The notes under the pieces were generated by a model, which was not told where the DNA came from, did no database searches, and was given only the letters and a program-made list of their open reading frames with translations. From Mytilisepta virgata (lineage: Eukaryota > Mollusca > Bivalvia > Mytilida > Mytilidae), in contig CM051512.1 in NCBI GenBank assembly GCA_028015205.1, positions 8,058,255 to 8,122,254 on the forward strand: a stretch of 64,000 bases of DNA. Reading direction: 5' to 3'. The position numbers and the translations under genes are program-made. This document shows positions 1 through 11,671 of this stretch, piece after piece. Each line of letters starts with the position of its first letter. Within the stretch, counting starts at the first letter, position 1.

Positions 1-120
1 GATTTTAATCCCAATGAGACAAATGCTAATTAATTTGAATTTCAATAGCACAGATATCTGCATATTTTATGCATATCACCTGTCATATAATTTATGCAGA
101 ATACACAATACCCGAAGAGC

Positions 121-240
121 TAGTGAATAAAAAAAAAGCCCCATGAGATTTTATAATACACATTTAATTGACTGGACGAGTTAGTGAATCAACAAAAAGC
201 CCCATGAGATTTTATAATACACATTTAATTGACTGGATGG
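121..240. repeat. Two-copy 61-bp tandem duplication
   Basis: Two adjacent copies start at 121 and 182 (TAGTGAAT...) and share the block AGCCCCATGAGATTTTATAA and what follows, with only a few differences. No coding potential is seen. Confidence 0.85.
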
Positions 241-241
241 T

Positions 242-1262
242 CATGAAGTTGATTTATCTCCTTCTGGTTTAATTTTTCATTTCCCAATCATTGTTGAAAA
301 CTTAGAAAATATGTAAAAATCCTATTGGCGTATAGCTACAAAATTTTCTCCCGAGTCAAGAAAATTTTCAGTAAAAGATTTAATGATATCAAGTTTAAAT
401 ATATATATCTATAAACACTAACCCAATGCTGTTAAAATCAGATTTTAATACTGTCAAATATTTGTCTGCCTATGGGGGGTCCCGAACTCTCACCGTTGAG
501 ACACTGGTGTCAAATTTGACTTGGCTGACGCTAACGGGATGTTTTACTTTTGAGATATAATTATTAAAAAGTAAGAACGTATGGTATTCCTAAGTAAGAC
601 TGGGAAAGAACAAAAAATCAAGAAGATACACAACAGTTATTCACAGTCTATCGGGTTATATATTCAATCAAAGATCATGCGAAAGAGGAATTCATGGTAC
701 AATAAACGTTTTTAAGGATGGTCACTGGTGAGAGTTTTAATTTATAGATTTTCAAATACTTTTATATTTAGATAGAGGTTGAAATCAAAAGCAAAATAAG
801 GAAAAGAAAACTATATGTTGCTGAACTAGTTTCTGAGATATAAGGTGTTAAAAATTTGGCGGAAAAACGAGTCTCTCCTTCCTTTGGTTTGAATGGCAAA
901 TGTGATGATCTTTAAAGCAAGGATTTAAATCCCTGTTTAAAGTTGTATAAAAATTAAACTAATATATAGAATTTCATAAAATTTTCTCATTTATATCTTT
1001 AAGATGTGTAGAATCAATAAATAAAAAAGAAAACCGTGAGGAGTTCGTATAATCTGACCAAAATTAAAATATCTCCCAAGTGATCATCCTTAAAAGATAC
1101 ATCCAGAGAAAAGGACCTTTCTTTAATATTCTTCAGAATTACTGATATCAATTTATACATTCTTTTAAAGTCTTTCTTCGTGGTTATTTTTTACAGTGCA
1201 ACAGAAACATTTTGAATACAAATTAAAGACAGCTTTTAAAAGGTCCAGCACACAGACTATTT
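242..1262. other. AT-rich non-coding stretch
   Basis: No convincing coding region, RNA gene or repeat seen. Only short AT-rich open frames occur. Confidence 0.5.
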
Positions 1263-1408
1263 ATGTATCCGTTATATTTCCCATTTTGTGAACTATGAAA
1301 TTTTCACATCCAAACACTTCAAATTTTAACAACAGTTAAAATTTCTGCTCCATCATGTTGACAAAATACATTTTGAAATTTCTACAAAATGGGAAACATA
1401 ACATACCT
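1263..1408. repeat. Imperfect palindrome, MITE-like
   Basis: Two arms of about 40 bp (1263-1304 and 1362-1408) are inverted copies of each other, both holding CCCATTTTGT or its complement, around a ~57-bp spacer. It could be an old MITE; no clear target duplication was seen. Confidence 0.5.
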
Positions 1409-1739
1409 ATTTATTTATTTATATATACGTAAATTAACGAAAATCCAAAATATTGAAAGTGTTTTACAGAAAATTATATATATTCGCACTTTGTTAAACT
1501 GAAAAATAGCATTAATTAATATCTCAGTTATATGTCTTATAATTCACTATCAAATTTCCAGTTAATATTAATTTTATATGAATTTCATTCATAACAAAAC
1601 CAGCGTGGGCGTATAGGTCAAACCACAATAGGAGACCACAATGTGAAATACATTCACCATTTCCTAAATGCTAGATATTTTCTTCCGTAACTTTGTATTT
1701 TTATCCAATCGTCTTTATTCTTGGCTTCATAATATAAAG

Positions 1740-2034
1740 ATGGATATTAATTTAATTATGTTTCCGAAAAATCTTGCAAATTTTAATTTTTAACCGTTTT
1801 CTCAGAATCTATTTGAAATTTATATATATATATATATATATACAAAACAAAAACAACAAACAAAGAAGACAAGAATTACATGGATGGATATGGAAACATC
1901 TCACAAATATACCTGCAAATGCTCTGTCTAGTTTAGATCTACTGTTAAACCCAAATTGAACTGGACAATAAAGATACTACTTTTTATATATCAATTTAAG
2001 CTGTAATTTAGGGACCTTCATCAACAGATTTGAA
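1740..2034 (+). repeat. Direct repeat, copy 1 (~290 bp)
   Basis: This block recurs at 4006-4288 in the same orientation. Shared text includes GGGACCTTCATCAACAGATT near the end and AAGAAGACAAGAATTACATG in the middle. An (AT)n run at about 1820-1843 is present only in this copy. No protein was recognised in it. The two copies flank the foldback element at 2467-3734. Confidence 0.85.
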
Positions 2035-2466
2035 TAAACACTCCGCTTCCGTGGGAATATATTGTTTTGTTTTAATTTACAAGGTGTGATAATAATGTTC
2101 TTTTATGATCCAACGTCCCTGTCCCAGCTAACGTTTATTAGCACGTATCTACAAGGGCGTCACACTGATTAAACAATTATTATGACACAATTTATCGGTC
2201 CACAAACAAATAATATGTTAAATAAATTTGGAAATATTTTTTTTTAATTTTAGAAAGATTCTTGTTCTAAAATTTTCTTTGTTATATATCTAATAATAAT
2301 AAGTATTTTTGTCCCAGAATTTTCCTAGTATTTTTTTGCACAGAATATTTCCTATTGTTTAAGTGTGTTTTATGATAAAATGTATTATGGCGACGATTTT
2401 TCCATGTAATATATATCTTTTTACATATATAAATCCCAAATTGTGTAATCATTGTATGTAAATTTC

Positions 2467-3734
2467 GGTAAACGGACAGAAAGTCACAGGACAAAAAGTC
2501 ACAGGACAAAAAATCACAAAACACCTAGGACAAAAAATCACAAAACACCTAGGACAAAAAGTCACAATCAATATTTTTACCTTGATGGACAAAAAGTCAC
2601 AGGACAAAAAGTCACAGTTTTTGCATTATTATTGTGTGTATTGACTTGGGTATTGACTTGGGTATAGGACAAAAAGTCACAGTTTTTGCATTATTATAGT
2701 GTGTTTTGAATTGGGTATAGGACAAAAAGACACAATTTATGTTTTTGCATTATTATAGTATGTGTTGATAAACTCCCTCTGCAACCTTGGCTGGACTTGA
2801 GAGTACACTTCCACCACTGTTTGGTCTTGCGTAAGGTATGTCTGGTGTAGATGAAACCGTTGTAGCATAGCTTGGAACCTCCTTTGTTACTCTGTATAAT
2901 TTCCATTTTTTTTGTGATAACCAAATGACAAATACAAGTCTTTTTAATACTTTTTTGCTAAAAACAACATCATCTGGTGTTTATTACTCAAAATTGGAAG
3001 CCATGATTTCAATAAGGGGAAGGAAAGCTTTGTCAAAACATACATGCCTTTTGTAGGTATACATGAAAGTAAGGATGTTTTTCCTGCTTTTTAACTAAAA
3101 CAACATAATTGTCATTATTTCCAGAAAGGGTGCATATATCCTGCCAAACAGAAGCCAATTAAACAATCAGTTAATTATAATATAAACATTATTGTTTCCT
3201 TTTTCAAGATGATGTCCCCCTTTTATGATATACTAATTAAAATAATTAATGTTCATGACATCCTTGCATTTTTTAAGTAATAAAAATAAATATCATAAAT
3301 TGCAATTATAATTACCATTTAAATTAAATAAAATTAATTGTGAAACGTTTAACATTTTTGTTTAATATTGCAATTATTCTGAATATTTTAACATTTGCAC
3401 TTAAAGTCCAAAATTTGTTTGTAATCATTGTTAATACGGGTCCCTATACTATAAATGACAAATTTTATAAAATATTTACAAATATTGTGACTTTTTGTCC
3501 TATACCCCTCTAAAACATGTGGTCTTTCATATTACAATCTCTTCATTGTGACTTTTTGTCCTATAGGTCTTGAAAATATTGGAGAAAACAAATTGTGACT
3601 TTTTGTCCTGTGACTTTTTGTCCTATACATTTTGTCACTATACAAAATTTTAACTGTGACTTTTTGTCCAGTGACTTTTTGTCCGTGACTTTTTGTCTGT
3701 GACTTTTTGTCTTGTGACTTTCCGTCCTACATTC
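2467..3734. mobile_element. Foldback/MULE-type DNA transposon with satellite arms
   Basis: The left arm has nine copies of a ~15-bp unit GGACAAAAAGTCACA (starts at 2474, 2489, 2504, 2528, 2552, 2587, 2602, 2667, 2720). The right arm has nine in inverted orientation (3487, 3548, 3595, 3610, 3656, 3671, 3685, 3699, 3714). The outermost units differ from the inner ones in a similar way (GGACAGAAAGTCAC left; GGACGGAAAGTCAC as complement on the right), as expected of real termini. The 8-mer TAAATTTC lies at 2459-2466 and 3735-3742, a plausible target duplication of the size MULEs make. The interior encodes a FLYWCH finger remnant on the minus strand, a domain known from animal MULE transposases. 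No transposase catalytic domain is left, so this would be a non-autonomous derivative. The class is inferred from the domain and duplication length. Confidence 0.7.
2769..2924 (-). pseudogene. FLYWCH zinc-finger remnant of a MULE transposase
   Basis: A minus-strand frame opening at M (2924) has the FLYWCH pattern: a KGG-x-KL-x-Y-x-G-x-x-Y block (SNKGGSKLCYNGFIYTR), then WWKC, a second C eight residues on (QGCRG), then H. In the family these Cys/His residues bind zinc and the domain sits N-terminal to a MULE transposase. Here the frame runs after the first histidine into the satellite arm (2720 and below), so the second histidine and everything downstream are missing. Best read as a truncated transposase N-terminus; a host FLYWCH exon is less likely because it lies between the inverted arms. 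Confidence 0.65.
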
Positions 3735-4005
3735 TAAATTTCTATGCTCTTAATGGGCACTTTAATTGGAATAAATGCATTACTTACTTACTATAGAAAT
3801 GAATGGAAATGTCCCTAATGTTTCTGTTATAATTATGATTATAGGATAACAGCGAATGTTGAAATGCAACGATGCCAAATCTTGAATTATATCCTTTATC
3901 AGAGGCGAACTTCTTTATCAGTTTTCATGTTTTTGTAAGCTAAAGATGTTCAGTTTCCGATTAGAAATACGAAGAAACAGTTGAAAATTTATTAATATTA
4001 TGAAA

Positions 4006-4288
4006 ATGGATATTAATTTGATTATGTTTTCGAAAAATCTTGCAAATTTTAATTTTTAACCTTTTTCTCAGATATAATATACACACAAATCAAAACAAAA
4101 ACAACAAACAACAAACAAAGAAGACAAGAATTACATGGACGGATACGGAAATATCTCACAAAAATACCTGTATATGTTCTGTCTAGTTTAGATCTACTGT
4201 TAAACACAAATTTAATAGGTCAACAAAAATACTTCTTTTTATATATGAATTTAAACTGTGATTTAGGGACCTTCATCAACAGATTTGA
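4006..4288 (+). repeat. Direct repeat, copy 2
   Basis: Second copy of the block at 1740-2034, lacking its (AT)n run and differing at scattered bases. Together they look like a segmental or dispersed-repeat pair about 2.27 kb apart. Confidence 0.85.
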
Positions 4289-4424
4289 TAAAAAGTTTGT
4301 ACAAGAATGTAAGAATTATTTTATACTTTTTTTTATATTATTACTTGGTGATATTTTTTTGTTTGTGGTTAATTTTTAATTCTTTTCTGTAGTTTGCTTG
4401 AATGTTCTTTGTATAGTGGTGCTA

Positions 4425-4443
4425 GGGGGGGGGGGGGGGGGGG
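4425..4443 (+). repeat. Poly-G tract (19 G)
   Basis: Uninterrupted run of 19 G. Similar G or C runs occur near 13980, 23118, 28636, 51053 (C) and 63818. Their length is prone to sequencing error. Confidence 0.8.
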
Positions 4444-5090
4444 AGGATAAATTATAAGTTTGTCAGCGATTGTACTCTGCGTAATAATGAATCGCCTTTG
4501 ACATGTTTTCTGTAGTTTTTTGTTGTTGTTGTTGTTTTTTTTTGTTTTACGCAAATTTTTAATGTTTAGAATATTTCTTTAACCAGCATGGTTCAACTGT
4601 TAGCACGGGTTTGTGGGAATTCTAAAACAGTTGTAGTAAATTTATATACATAGAAACATTCCTCGGAATACTGCGCGTATTTCAAAGGAAACATATCGTT
4701 TACATGTGGACATTTTATCTCGTGAATAAGTGGTTATTTGAGTGTAATAAATATCACATTTAGAAGTTTTTTTTTCTTCGTTAAACTGAGTAGAAATTCA
4801 TCTGAACTTGTATTGCAGGTAAAATTTCGCTTTCCAATATGTTATCCAAAATTATTCCGCGTCAGATTAATTTTCCAGTAAACAAATTTCGTATGAAGTT
4901 TGGCCTGAGTAGATCCTTTTTTACCTCCCTGAATGACGACACTAGTAATTTTTTTCTATTTTGTTATACATTTATTGATTATCATAACTTTATTTTTTGA
5001 CTAAAAACTATATAAAACAAATTATCTAATTTGTACAACCATACCAAGGTAAAAAAAACTAAGTATGTTGCGAAACAGCTCATGCGACAA

Positions 5091-5284
5091 TAGAAAACAA
5101 GAAAAATAAATGGAAATGGTGAGCTGTCAAAAAGGGGCGTAAAATGACTAAAATGTGTGAAATACACAAGTCGAACAAAACCAAATTATGAAATACACAG
5201 GTCGACTTGTGTTTTCACACATTTTAGTTGTTTTACGCCCCTTTTTGACAACTCACCATTTCCATTTATTTTTCTTGTTTTCTA
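5091..5284. mobile_element. Hairpin MITE with ~84-bp arms
   Basis: Arms 5091-5174 and 5202-5284 are almost perfect inverted copies (e.g. CAAAAAGGGGCGTAAAA against TTTTACGCCCCTTTTTG) around a ~27-bp loop, so a single strand can form a long hairpin. ATACCAAGGTAAA occurs on both sides (5041 and 5284), a possible duplication of flanking sequence. A diverged copy of one arm lies at 9697-9785. Confidence 0.8.
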
Positions 5285-5948
5285 TACCAAGGTAAATCCT
5301 CGCTCTCAACTGATGACCTAATTTTTCTTTGCATTCCTTAAGATATCTTATACTGTTAAATAGAACAATGTTTGTATCGCAGAAAATTACTATATAACAT
5401 GTAAGGGGGTACCTTAAAATCACACTTAAAAGTTTTGTCGATAAGCGAAAAGGTTCAAAAACGTAAACGGCAATATTGGTACCACTGCCAGGAAGAATTA
5501 ATTACTTGCAATGACAATGATCTGAAACAGTTCTGGCAACGAATAGATAGAATTGGTACGGGAAATGAGAGATAAATGACTATCCCGAATGAAGTCACTT
5601 TAGATAGTGCACTATAACTAACAATTTGAATTCTGTTTTTAAGTAAATGGAAAAATAGTTTTTGTAATCAATTAAATCCAAACACAAATACAGATGGTAC
5701 ATGTAATAAGGTTGACAATTTTGATATCATAAGCAATATTATTTGTGACGATTTAGATGATGAGGTAAGTATTAATGAGGTTCAAAAAATTGTGATGAAT
5801 GCAAAAATGATAAAAGTGCAGGTATTCAGGCCGAGTTATGCAAAGATCATTCTGTTATTTCTGTTTAACATAAATTATTTAACTTGTATTTCATTTCTGG
5901 CAAAGTGCCAAACATGCTGAATAAGGGAATCATAACTCCAATAAGAGT

Positions 5949-6304
5949 TCAACGTCAGATCCTAGGGATCCTTTTTTATACAGAGGTATAACTCTAGCTC
6001 AACGTCAGATCCTAGGGATCCTTAAGGTATGATACAGAGGTATAACTATAGCTCAACGTCAGATCCTAGGGATCCTTTATCATACAGAGGTATAACTCTA
6101 GCTCAACATCAAATCCTAGGGATCCTTTATTATACAGAGGTATAACTCTAGCTCAACATCAGGTCCTAGGGATCCTTTATTATACAGAGGTATAACTCTA
6201 GCTCAACGTCAGATCCTATAGGGATCCATTATTATACAGAGGTATAACTCTAGCTCAACGTCAGGTCCTAGGGATCCTTTATTATACTGAGGTATAATTC
6301 TAGC
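5949..6304 (+). repeat. 50-bp minisatellite derived from the RT coding region
   Basis: Seven tandem units start at 5949, 5999, 6053, 6103, 6153, 6203 and 6255. The basic unit is 50 bp; units 2 and 6 have 4- and 2-bp insertions. Each unit translates in one frame as STSDPRDPLLYRGITL, a conserved RT fingers region that a normal element has once. Since 50 is not a multiple of 3, the expansion breaks the reading frame. Confidence 0.9.
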
Positions 6305-7216
6305 TCCTTTTGTATACAAGATGTATTGTTGTATTTTGAATGATAGGTTAGTTAAATGGCTAGATGAAAGGGAGATAATAAATGATGAACCAAATGGTTT
6401 TATGAAAGGAAGAAATTAGCACTATTACATCCATCATAGAAACACGAAAAAAGTGTTAATTGTCCACATATATAGCATCTATAGATTTTAAGAAGGCATA
6501 TGATTCAATAGATAGATCACTATTATTTGAAAAGTTAGAGAACTTAGGTATTAGATCAAAGTTTATCTATTCTCTCAAAGCTTTATATTCAAGTGTAGAA
6601 TGTAGTGTACGTTTAAATGGTATGATTGGTTTAATGTAGATTCTGGTTTAAAACAAGGATGTGTATTATCATCCATAATGTTCAATATATTTATAAATAA
6701 TTTGGTTGATGATATAAATGCTTTAGATATTGGTATAAGCATAGATGAACAAAAACTAGCAATACTCTTATATGCTGATCATGTTATTTTAATGGCCGAG
6801 AGTGAACAAGATTGATAGAAAATGTTAGATGTGTTAAATTTATGGTGTTGTAATAATAAGCTTAATGTTAATATTAATATGTCAAAGATAATGCATTTCA
6901 GAAATCCATCTGTAGCACAAACCAATTTTATTTTTTTCTGTAGATAGTAATGCTGTAGAATGTGTCAGTAACTACCAGTATTTAGTTTTATTATTAACTG
7001 AATTTTTAGATTATCAGTTAATGGCTAAAGCAGTGGCAAGGTCAACTAGCGGAGCTTTAGGCTTATTGATTGTAAAAAGTAAGACTCATGCAGGTCTCCA
7101 GCACAATTTTTTCCCCCTAGCAATTTGATACTATGGTTTGGTCTGTGGTCAGCTATGATGCAGGTATTTGAGGGACCAGGGATTTTTCCTGCATAAATGC
7201 AGTCCAAAATAGGGCC

Positions 7217-7693
7217 ATGAGATTTTTCATGGGAGTTGGCAAATATACACCCAATGACGTCATAGCAGGAGATATGGGTTGGAAACCTCCATGCGTCAAG
7301 CAATGGGCTATTATTCTTAGAAACTGGGCAAGATGTTTTGTAATGGACAGACATAGGATAAATTTTAAAGTTTTTAAATGGTCTATACGAAAATGTGATA
7401 CCAGAATAAAAAAATGGAGTTTTAGAGTCATGGAAATGTTTAAATTGTACAATTGTGAACAATATTGTGAGTTTGAGATTAAGATATTAAATAAACATAA
7501 TATAAAAACATTTGAGGAAAAAATATTTCATAAATTTAAGAGTGATTGGCATTCTAGAGTTTCTACATGTGCAGAGGGAAGCAAACTGGGTACTTATAAG
7601 TTGTTTAAAAATAATTATTATACTGAATTTTATTTGGAAAATATTATGTCAATTAAACATAAATGGCTTTTGCACGTTTCATGTGTAGTGTAG
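7217..7693 (+). pseudogene. Longest surviving open frame of the retrotransposon
   Basis: 158-residue open stretch from the region C-terminal to the RT domain, starting MRFFMGVGKYTPNDV. It is continuous with the RT homology upstream only after frame changes. It is not an independent gene: this block normally lies inside the long retrotransposon ORF, and the knuckle that follows it (7690-7830) is in other frames. Confidence 0.7.
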
Positions 7694-8280
7694 TCCCTCT
7701 TAAAATAGAAACTGGGAGAAATGAGAAAAAAAGTAGATGAGAGAATATGTTTCAATTGTATAAATCTTGTAGAAGATGAATAACATGTTATTCTGAAATG
7801 CCCATTATATGCAGATCTCAGATAAATTATGTTTAATGAAGCTCTACTTTTTAATGAGCATTTTAATCTTTTATCAGATAATGAAAAGTTTATTTTTTCA
7901 ATTAAAAATGAAAATGTTGCTAATTTTGTAGCCCAAACCTGCAACAATATTTTAATCAGAAGAAATAATCTTTTATACCAATGAGTTTTAAATAACTTGT
8001 TTTTTAACTCATGTAAATGTTATAATACATTTATGTGTTATTATATTAATTGATATATACTTATGTCTTAAACAGTCTTTCATAAATCTTTTTATATTGG
8101 TATATACATTGCAATTGTTTTAATAATGTATCAATATTATTATTTGTTTGTATATGGTGAGTAAATCATGAATATAAAATCATCAATGCTGTTTATAAAC
8201 CGGTACTGTGACACTACATTACAAGCTACATGTTACTACGTAATAAGACTTTAATAAAATATTGAATCTTGAATCTATCT

Positions 8281-9696
8281 TTTGTAGTCGACATACTGGG
8301 GTTCAGCATTGATGAAAGGTCTATGCATCTACAAATGAAAAAGAATTTATAATACAAATAAATTGCACAAAAATAATTGGGTCATAACTGTTGTTTTGAT
8401 TTGGAATAAGCTGACATGCAAGAAATTTTTTAAACCTCGGGTCATCGGATAAACAAAGGCTGTCAAATAATGTAGAACAGTATACAAGTATACTCACTAC
8501 ACAGTAATCTACGTTTATACGTTTATAGCTTTGCAAGGAGATTAATATTGTATTACTATGCCGAAGGAGGTGAAGCCGAGGGCTGGTGCAGTCCCAATTC
8601 TCAACAAAAGAATGGGTGGTTTGTTTTGTCTTTTTGGAAACACCAAAAGAACAAGAAGTCATTTTTGCCACAAGAATATTGTTATTTCTTTTTTTGAATA
8701 AATAACTAAAAATTATCATATTTTAATTCATTGGAAATCTAATTTTTTCCCGCGCTTGAATTTTTGATTTCACTTTAATCTAATTTAATTTTGATTTTTA
8801 GGCACAAGTAAAAATCCCCTCAACATGGCCGGCTTTTTTCACCCCACTGGCCAATACCAATATTGTAGAATATTTAATATTTCTAAAAATAATTATTTGA
8901 ACAAAAACAATACTTTCTATAAATTAAAATAAAACAAAATATGGATATTCTAAAATTTATAATTATGTCAAAGAGCTGTCAAACACTCTATACACTGTAT
9001 ACGAAGAAATTCCTCTTTTTACAACAACAGTCCCTTCATCAATAAATTTTATCCAACAAAAAACAGAGAAATAAATATGATATATCATCGATTTCTCTTG
9101 CTGCAAGATGAGTTTCGTACAGTTTACTAGTTCCTATATTGAAACTTCATAGACTTGTGGAATAAGAATTTAAAGAGTGTTTAAAAGATAATTGACAACT
9201 AGTATATCAGACGCGGGAAGACGATACATATCACAACTTATCCCTATAGCTTTATATGTTTAATCGTCAATTTTCGTCCAGCAGTATTTTTGAATTCAAA
9301 ACTTACAAATATAAAACTTAAGGATCAGACAATATAGCAGCAACGTGTACTCAACAGAAATTCAACCGGAATTTTACATATCTTCTTAATTTTAAGAGAG
9401 AAATCCTAAAATAATCATTCGTTTTAAAATTTTAAAAAATTCTGAGAATTTCTGATTTTCCCCTTTAACATGACTAGGAATCTCAGGATGCGGACAATTC
9501 TGACAAAAATATTCTTTTTCCATTAATTTTCAAAATTGTACCCAACTTTTGCAATCTCTTAATATATTATGAAAATCCAACTCCACTATGCATTTTAAAA
9601 TATCCATGAAAATATAACAAATAGGTAAATAAAAAATCACGACAGACCGGTACGAAGATTCCAAGTATAGCCTCTGTATGCTCTGAAAATGACAGA
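8281..9696. other. Non-coding stretch
   Basis: No gene recognised. A minus-strand frame at 8321-8719 has no recognisable domain and spans CCGAGGGCTGGTGCAGTC-type text that looks repeat-derived. Confidence 0.45.
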
Positions 9697-9785
9697 CTTG
9701 TGTCTTTTGTATATACGTTTTAGTCGTTCTTTGCCCCTTTTAAAAGGTCATCATTTCCATTTATTTTCCCCGTATTTCTTTTTAG
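9697..9785 (+). repeat. Diverged single arm of the 5.1-kb hairpin MITE
   Basis: ACGTTTTAGTCGTTCTTTGC and the following CATCATTTCCATTTATTTTC match the right arm at 5214-5275 with substitutions. The partner arm is not visible. Confidence 0.6.
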
Positions 9786-11059
9786 ATAAGATGTTCAATC
9801 ATTACAAATACAGAATCAGATAGTACTCATTAAAAAATTGTTTTCAGAGAAAAATATATTTTTATATATTAAAGACTTCAAACTTTAAACCAAATTTAAG
9901 TGGTTGGACACCAAAATTCTTCCGTATAACATTATATCGTTCCTTGATCAATTGTCGACTGTTTCCGATGTATTGTTTCAATTCTATTTCTTGAGTGGTA
10001 GCAAGTCCAAATAGGTCTGAAATACCAGTAAAATATAAGTATATTTTCCTGTTTATCAGTATTGGAGGGTTTGAAAAAAATAGATGCGTCAGTTAACGGA
10101 AATGATAAGTGCAGTTATATCTTCATAACTACTTTTAACAAACAACATGAAAATATATCTATGTTCGAAAAGGTACAAAATTTACTTAAAATGTTACTCT
10201 TCCTACCGGAATCTGGAAAGACGCTTAAAATTTATAAAAGAAAAAAAAATGTAGTCCCGAGTTATTTAGTACGCCATCGTGGTCATAGCACTTCCCGCGT
10301 AAAACGTTATCTATGACCAACAGCAAACGCTGGATAATTTAATGGAACAAGAATCTTAAAACCAAAAAGAAGATATGCTTAGCTTTGCTCTCTTTTTATA
10401 CACATAAACTACAAACCGGACGTGATTTTAAAAAGACTCCTGCATGCCATGCATCTTGTGCAGGACGATACATGTCTATACACATACATGTCTATACACA
10501 TAGGGCTAAAGAAGCAAACATGAAATGACCTAGACCGCTCTACAAACGGAGCTAAAGGGTACTCGCACAACAGTCCTACCAAATGAACTAAAGGAGTGAA
10601 AGTGAAAGGATCTACTTATCTGTAAACATAACGGAATACGACTTTTATACGCCAATCTACCGTTCTATACCGAAACATTACTCATTTTGCTGAGTTGGTA
10701 AAGGATGGGTCTGCTGTAGAAACGATCCCATACATTTTCGAACCTTTGCGTCCTGTACCAGAGTGAGATATGCATAAACTTAAAAACACAAATGGAAGGA
10801 AATATGGATAATGAAAATTGCTATAGTACAAAAAGTTTATCGTACAGCCTTCAAGGCTGGACATATACTAGTTAACTCGTCATATAAGGTATCCGGACAA
10901 TAACATATCAGGTCTGTAAATATTATTTATGTTTAACCAAAAATAAAGCAGCAATTGTGTAGGTCTATACCGGGGTCTATATATCTTTCTCAAGCTGAAT
11001 AACAATGCAATGCTTGTGTGCAGCGTTTATGAAAATTTATAAGTTAGATTTATGCGTTT
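9786..11059. other. Non-coding stretch
   Basis: No gene or clear repeat recognised. An 84-codon + strand frame at 10062-10316 has no recognisable domain or splice context. Confidence 0.4.
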
Positions 11060-11490
11060 CCGAAGTTTGCCAGTAATTACCGCTGCATTGTATGGAACAC
11101 CCGGGATATTTAGAACAATCAAGTGGTCGTTTATGGTCCGGAATAAAGTTTTGTGGACGTCGTCATGACTTGGTTGACAGGTATGAAAAAACCGTTTCCC
11201 AAATGAAAATGGATCTGTTCCATTGATGTTATCCTTTCATCATACCGGAGTTGACATGGGCAGCATGGCGGGTTTCCTGCAGGAAGCAGAGACGCGACTG
11301 CTTACTCTTTCGGAGCACCTGGGTCTACCCCCGATTTTTTGGTGGGGTCCATGTTGTTCATATGTTTTTAGTTTTTAATTGTAATGCATGTATTGTTTTG
11401 GTCTTGTCTTCCCTGTTCTCCGGAGTTTGTCAGTTCTTTCAACTTTTCCATCCTTCGAATATCCCTTTGGTATTTCTTGACCTTACGTAA
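11060..11490 (+). repeat. Dispersed high-copy mussel repeat
   Basis: The block with GGAGCACCTGGGTCTACCCC, TTTTTTGGTGGGGTCCATGT and a later CCCTTTGGTATTTCTTGACC resembles a very common repeat of Mytilus genomes as I remember it. This is recall, not a search. It supports a mytilid source. Confidence 0.55.
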
Positions 11491-11671
11491 TAGTCACATG
11501 TAAATTGTTGGGAAGAAATTCAAACCGAACCCATAGAATGTTACATGTAAAACTATATATACTTCGGAAGAAATATTGAAAAAGAAAAAAGAAATACAGA
11601 CAACATTCTTTGAGATTTCTTACACAATTTTACGATTCGCTACTTTATTTGATAAATAAGTTCCACAGCCA

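Larger units (their letters stand above)
5640..8280 (+). pseudogene. Dead non-LTR retrotransposon (reverse transcriptase and C-terminal region)
   Basis: Read across frameshifts and stops, this encodes RT-family landmarks: DPRDPLLYRGITL (5957 on, in the repeated region), the palm motif FKKAYDSIDRS (about 6487-6519), GLKQGCVLS (about 6648-6674), a YADH at about 6772 where active enzymes have [YF]ADD, and then the long C-terminal region (about 7050-7970) ending in a Cys/His knuckle (ICFNC...H...LKCP). Stops and frameshifts are frequent, so it cannot be active. The 3' end is AT-rich and stops at GAATCTTGAATCT (about 8263-8276), a short tandem tail common in such elements. The clade (Jockey/CR1-like?) is not resolved. 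A related 3' end lies in UNC45 intron 13. Confidence 0.8.

Noticed and set aside
4425..4443. G-quadruplex regulatory site
   Set aside because: A simple G run without gene context; several similar runs are scattered and their length is unreliable.
5949..6304. CRISPR-like or regularly spaced array
   Set aside because: Units are directly adjacent without unique spacers and encode an RT motif; the genome is eukaryotic.
7046..7462. Minus-strand ORF of 138 codons
   Set aside because: It is the antisense shadow of the retrotransposon's C-terminal coding region.
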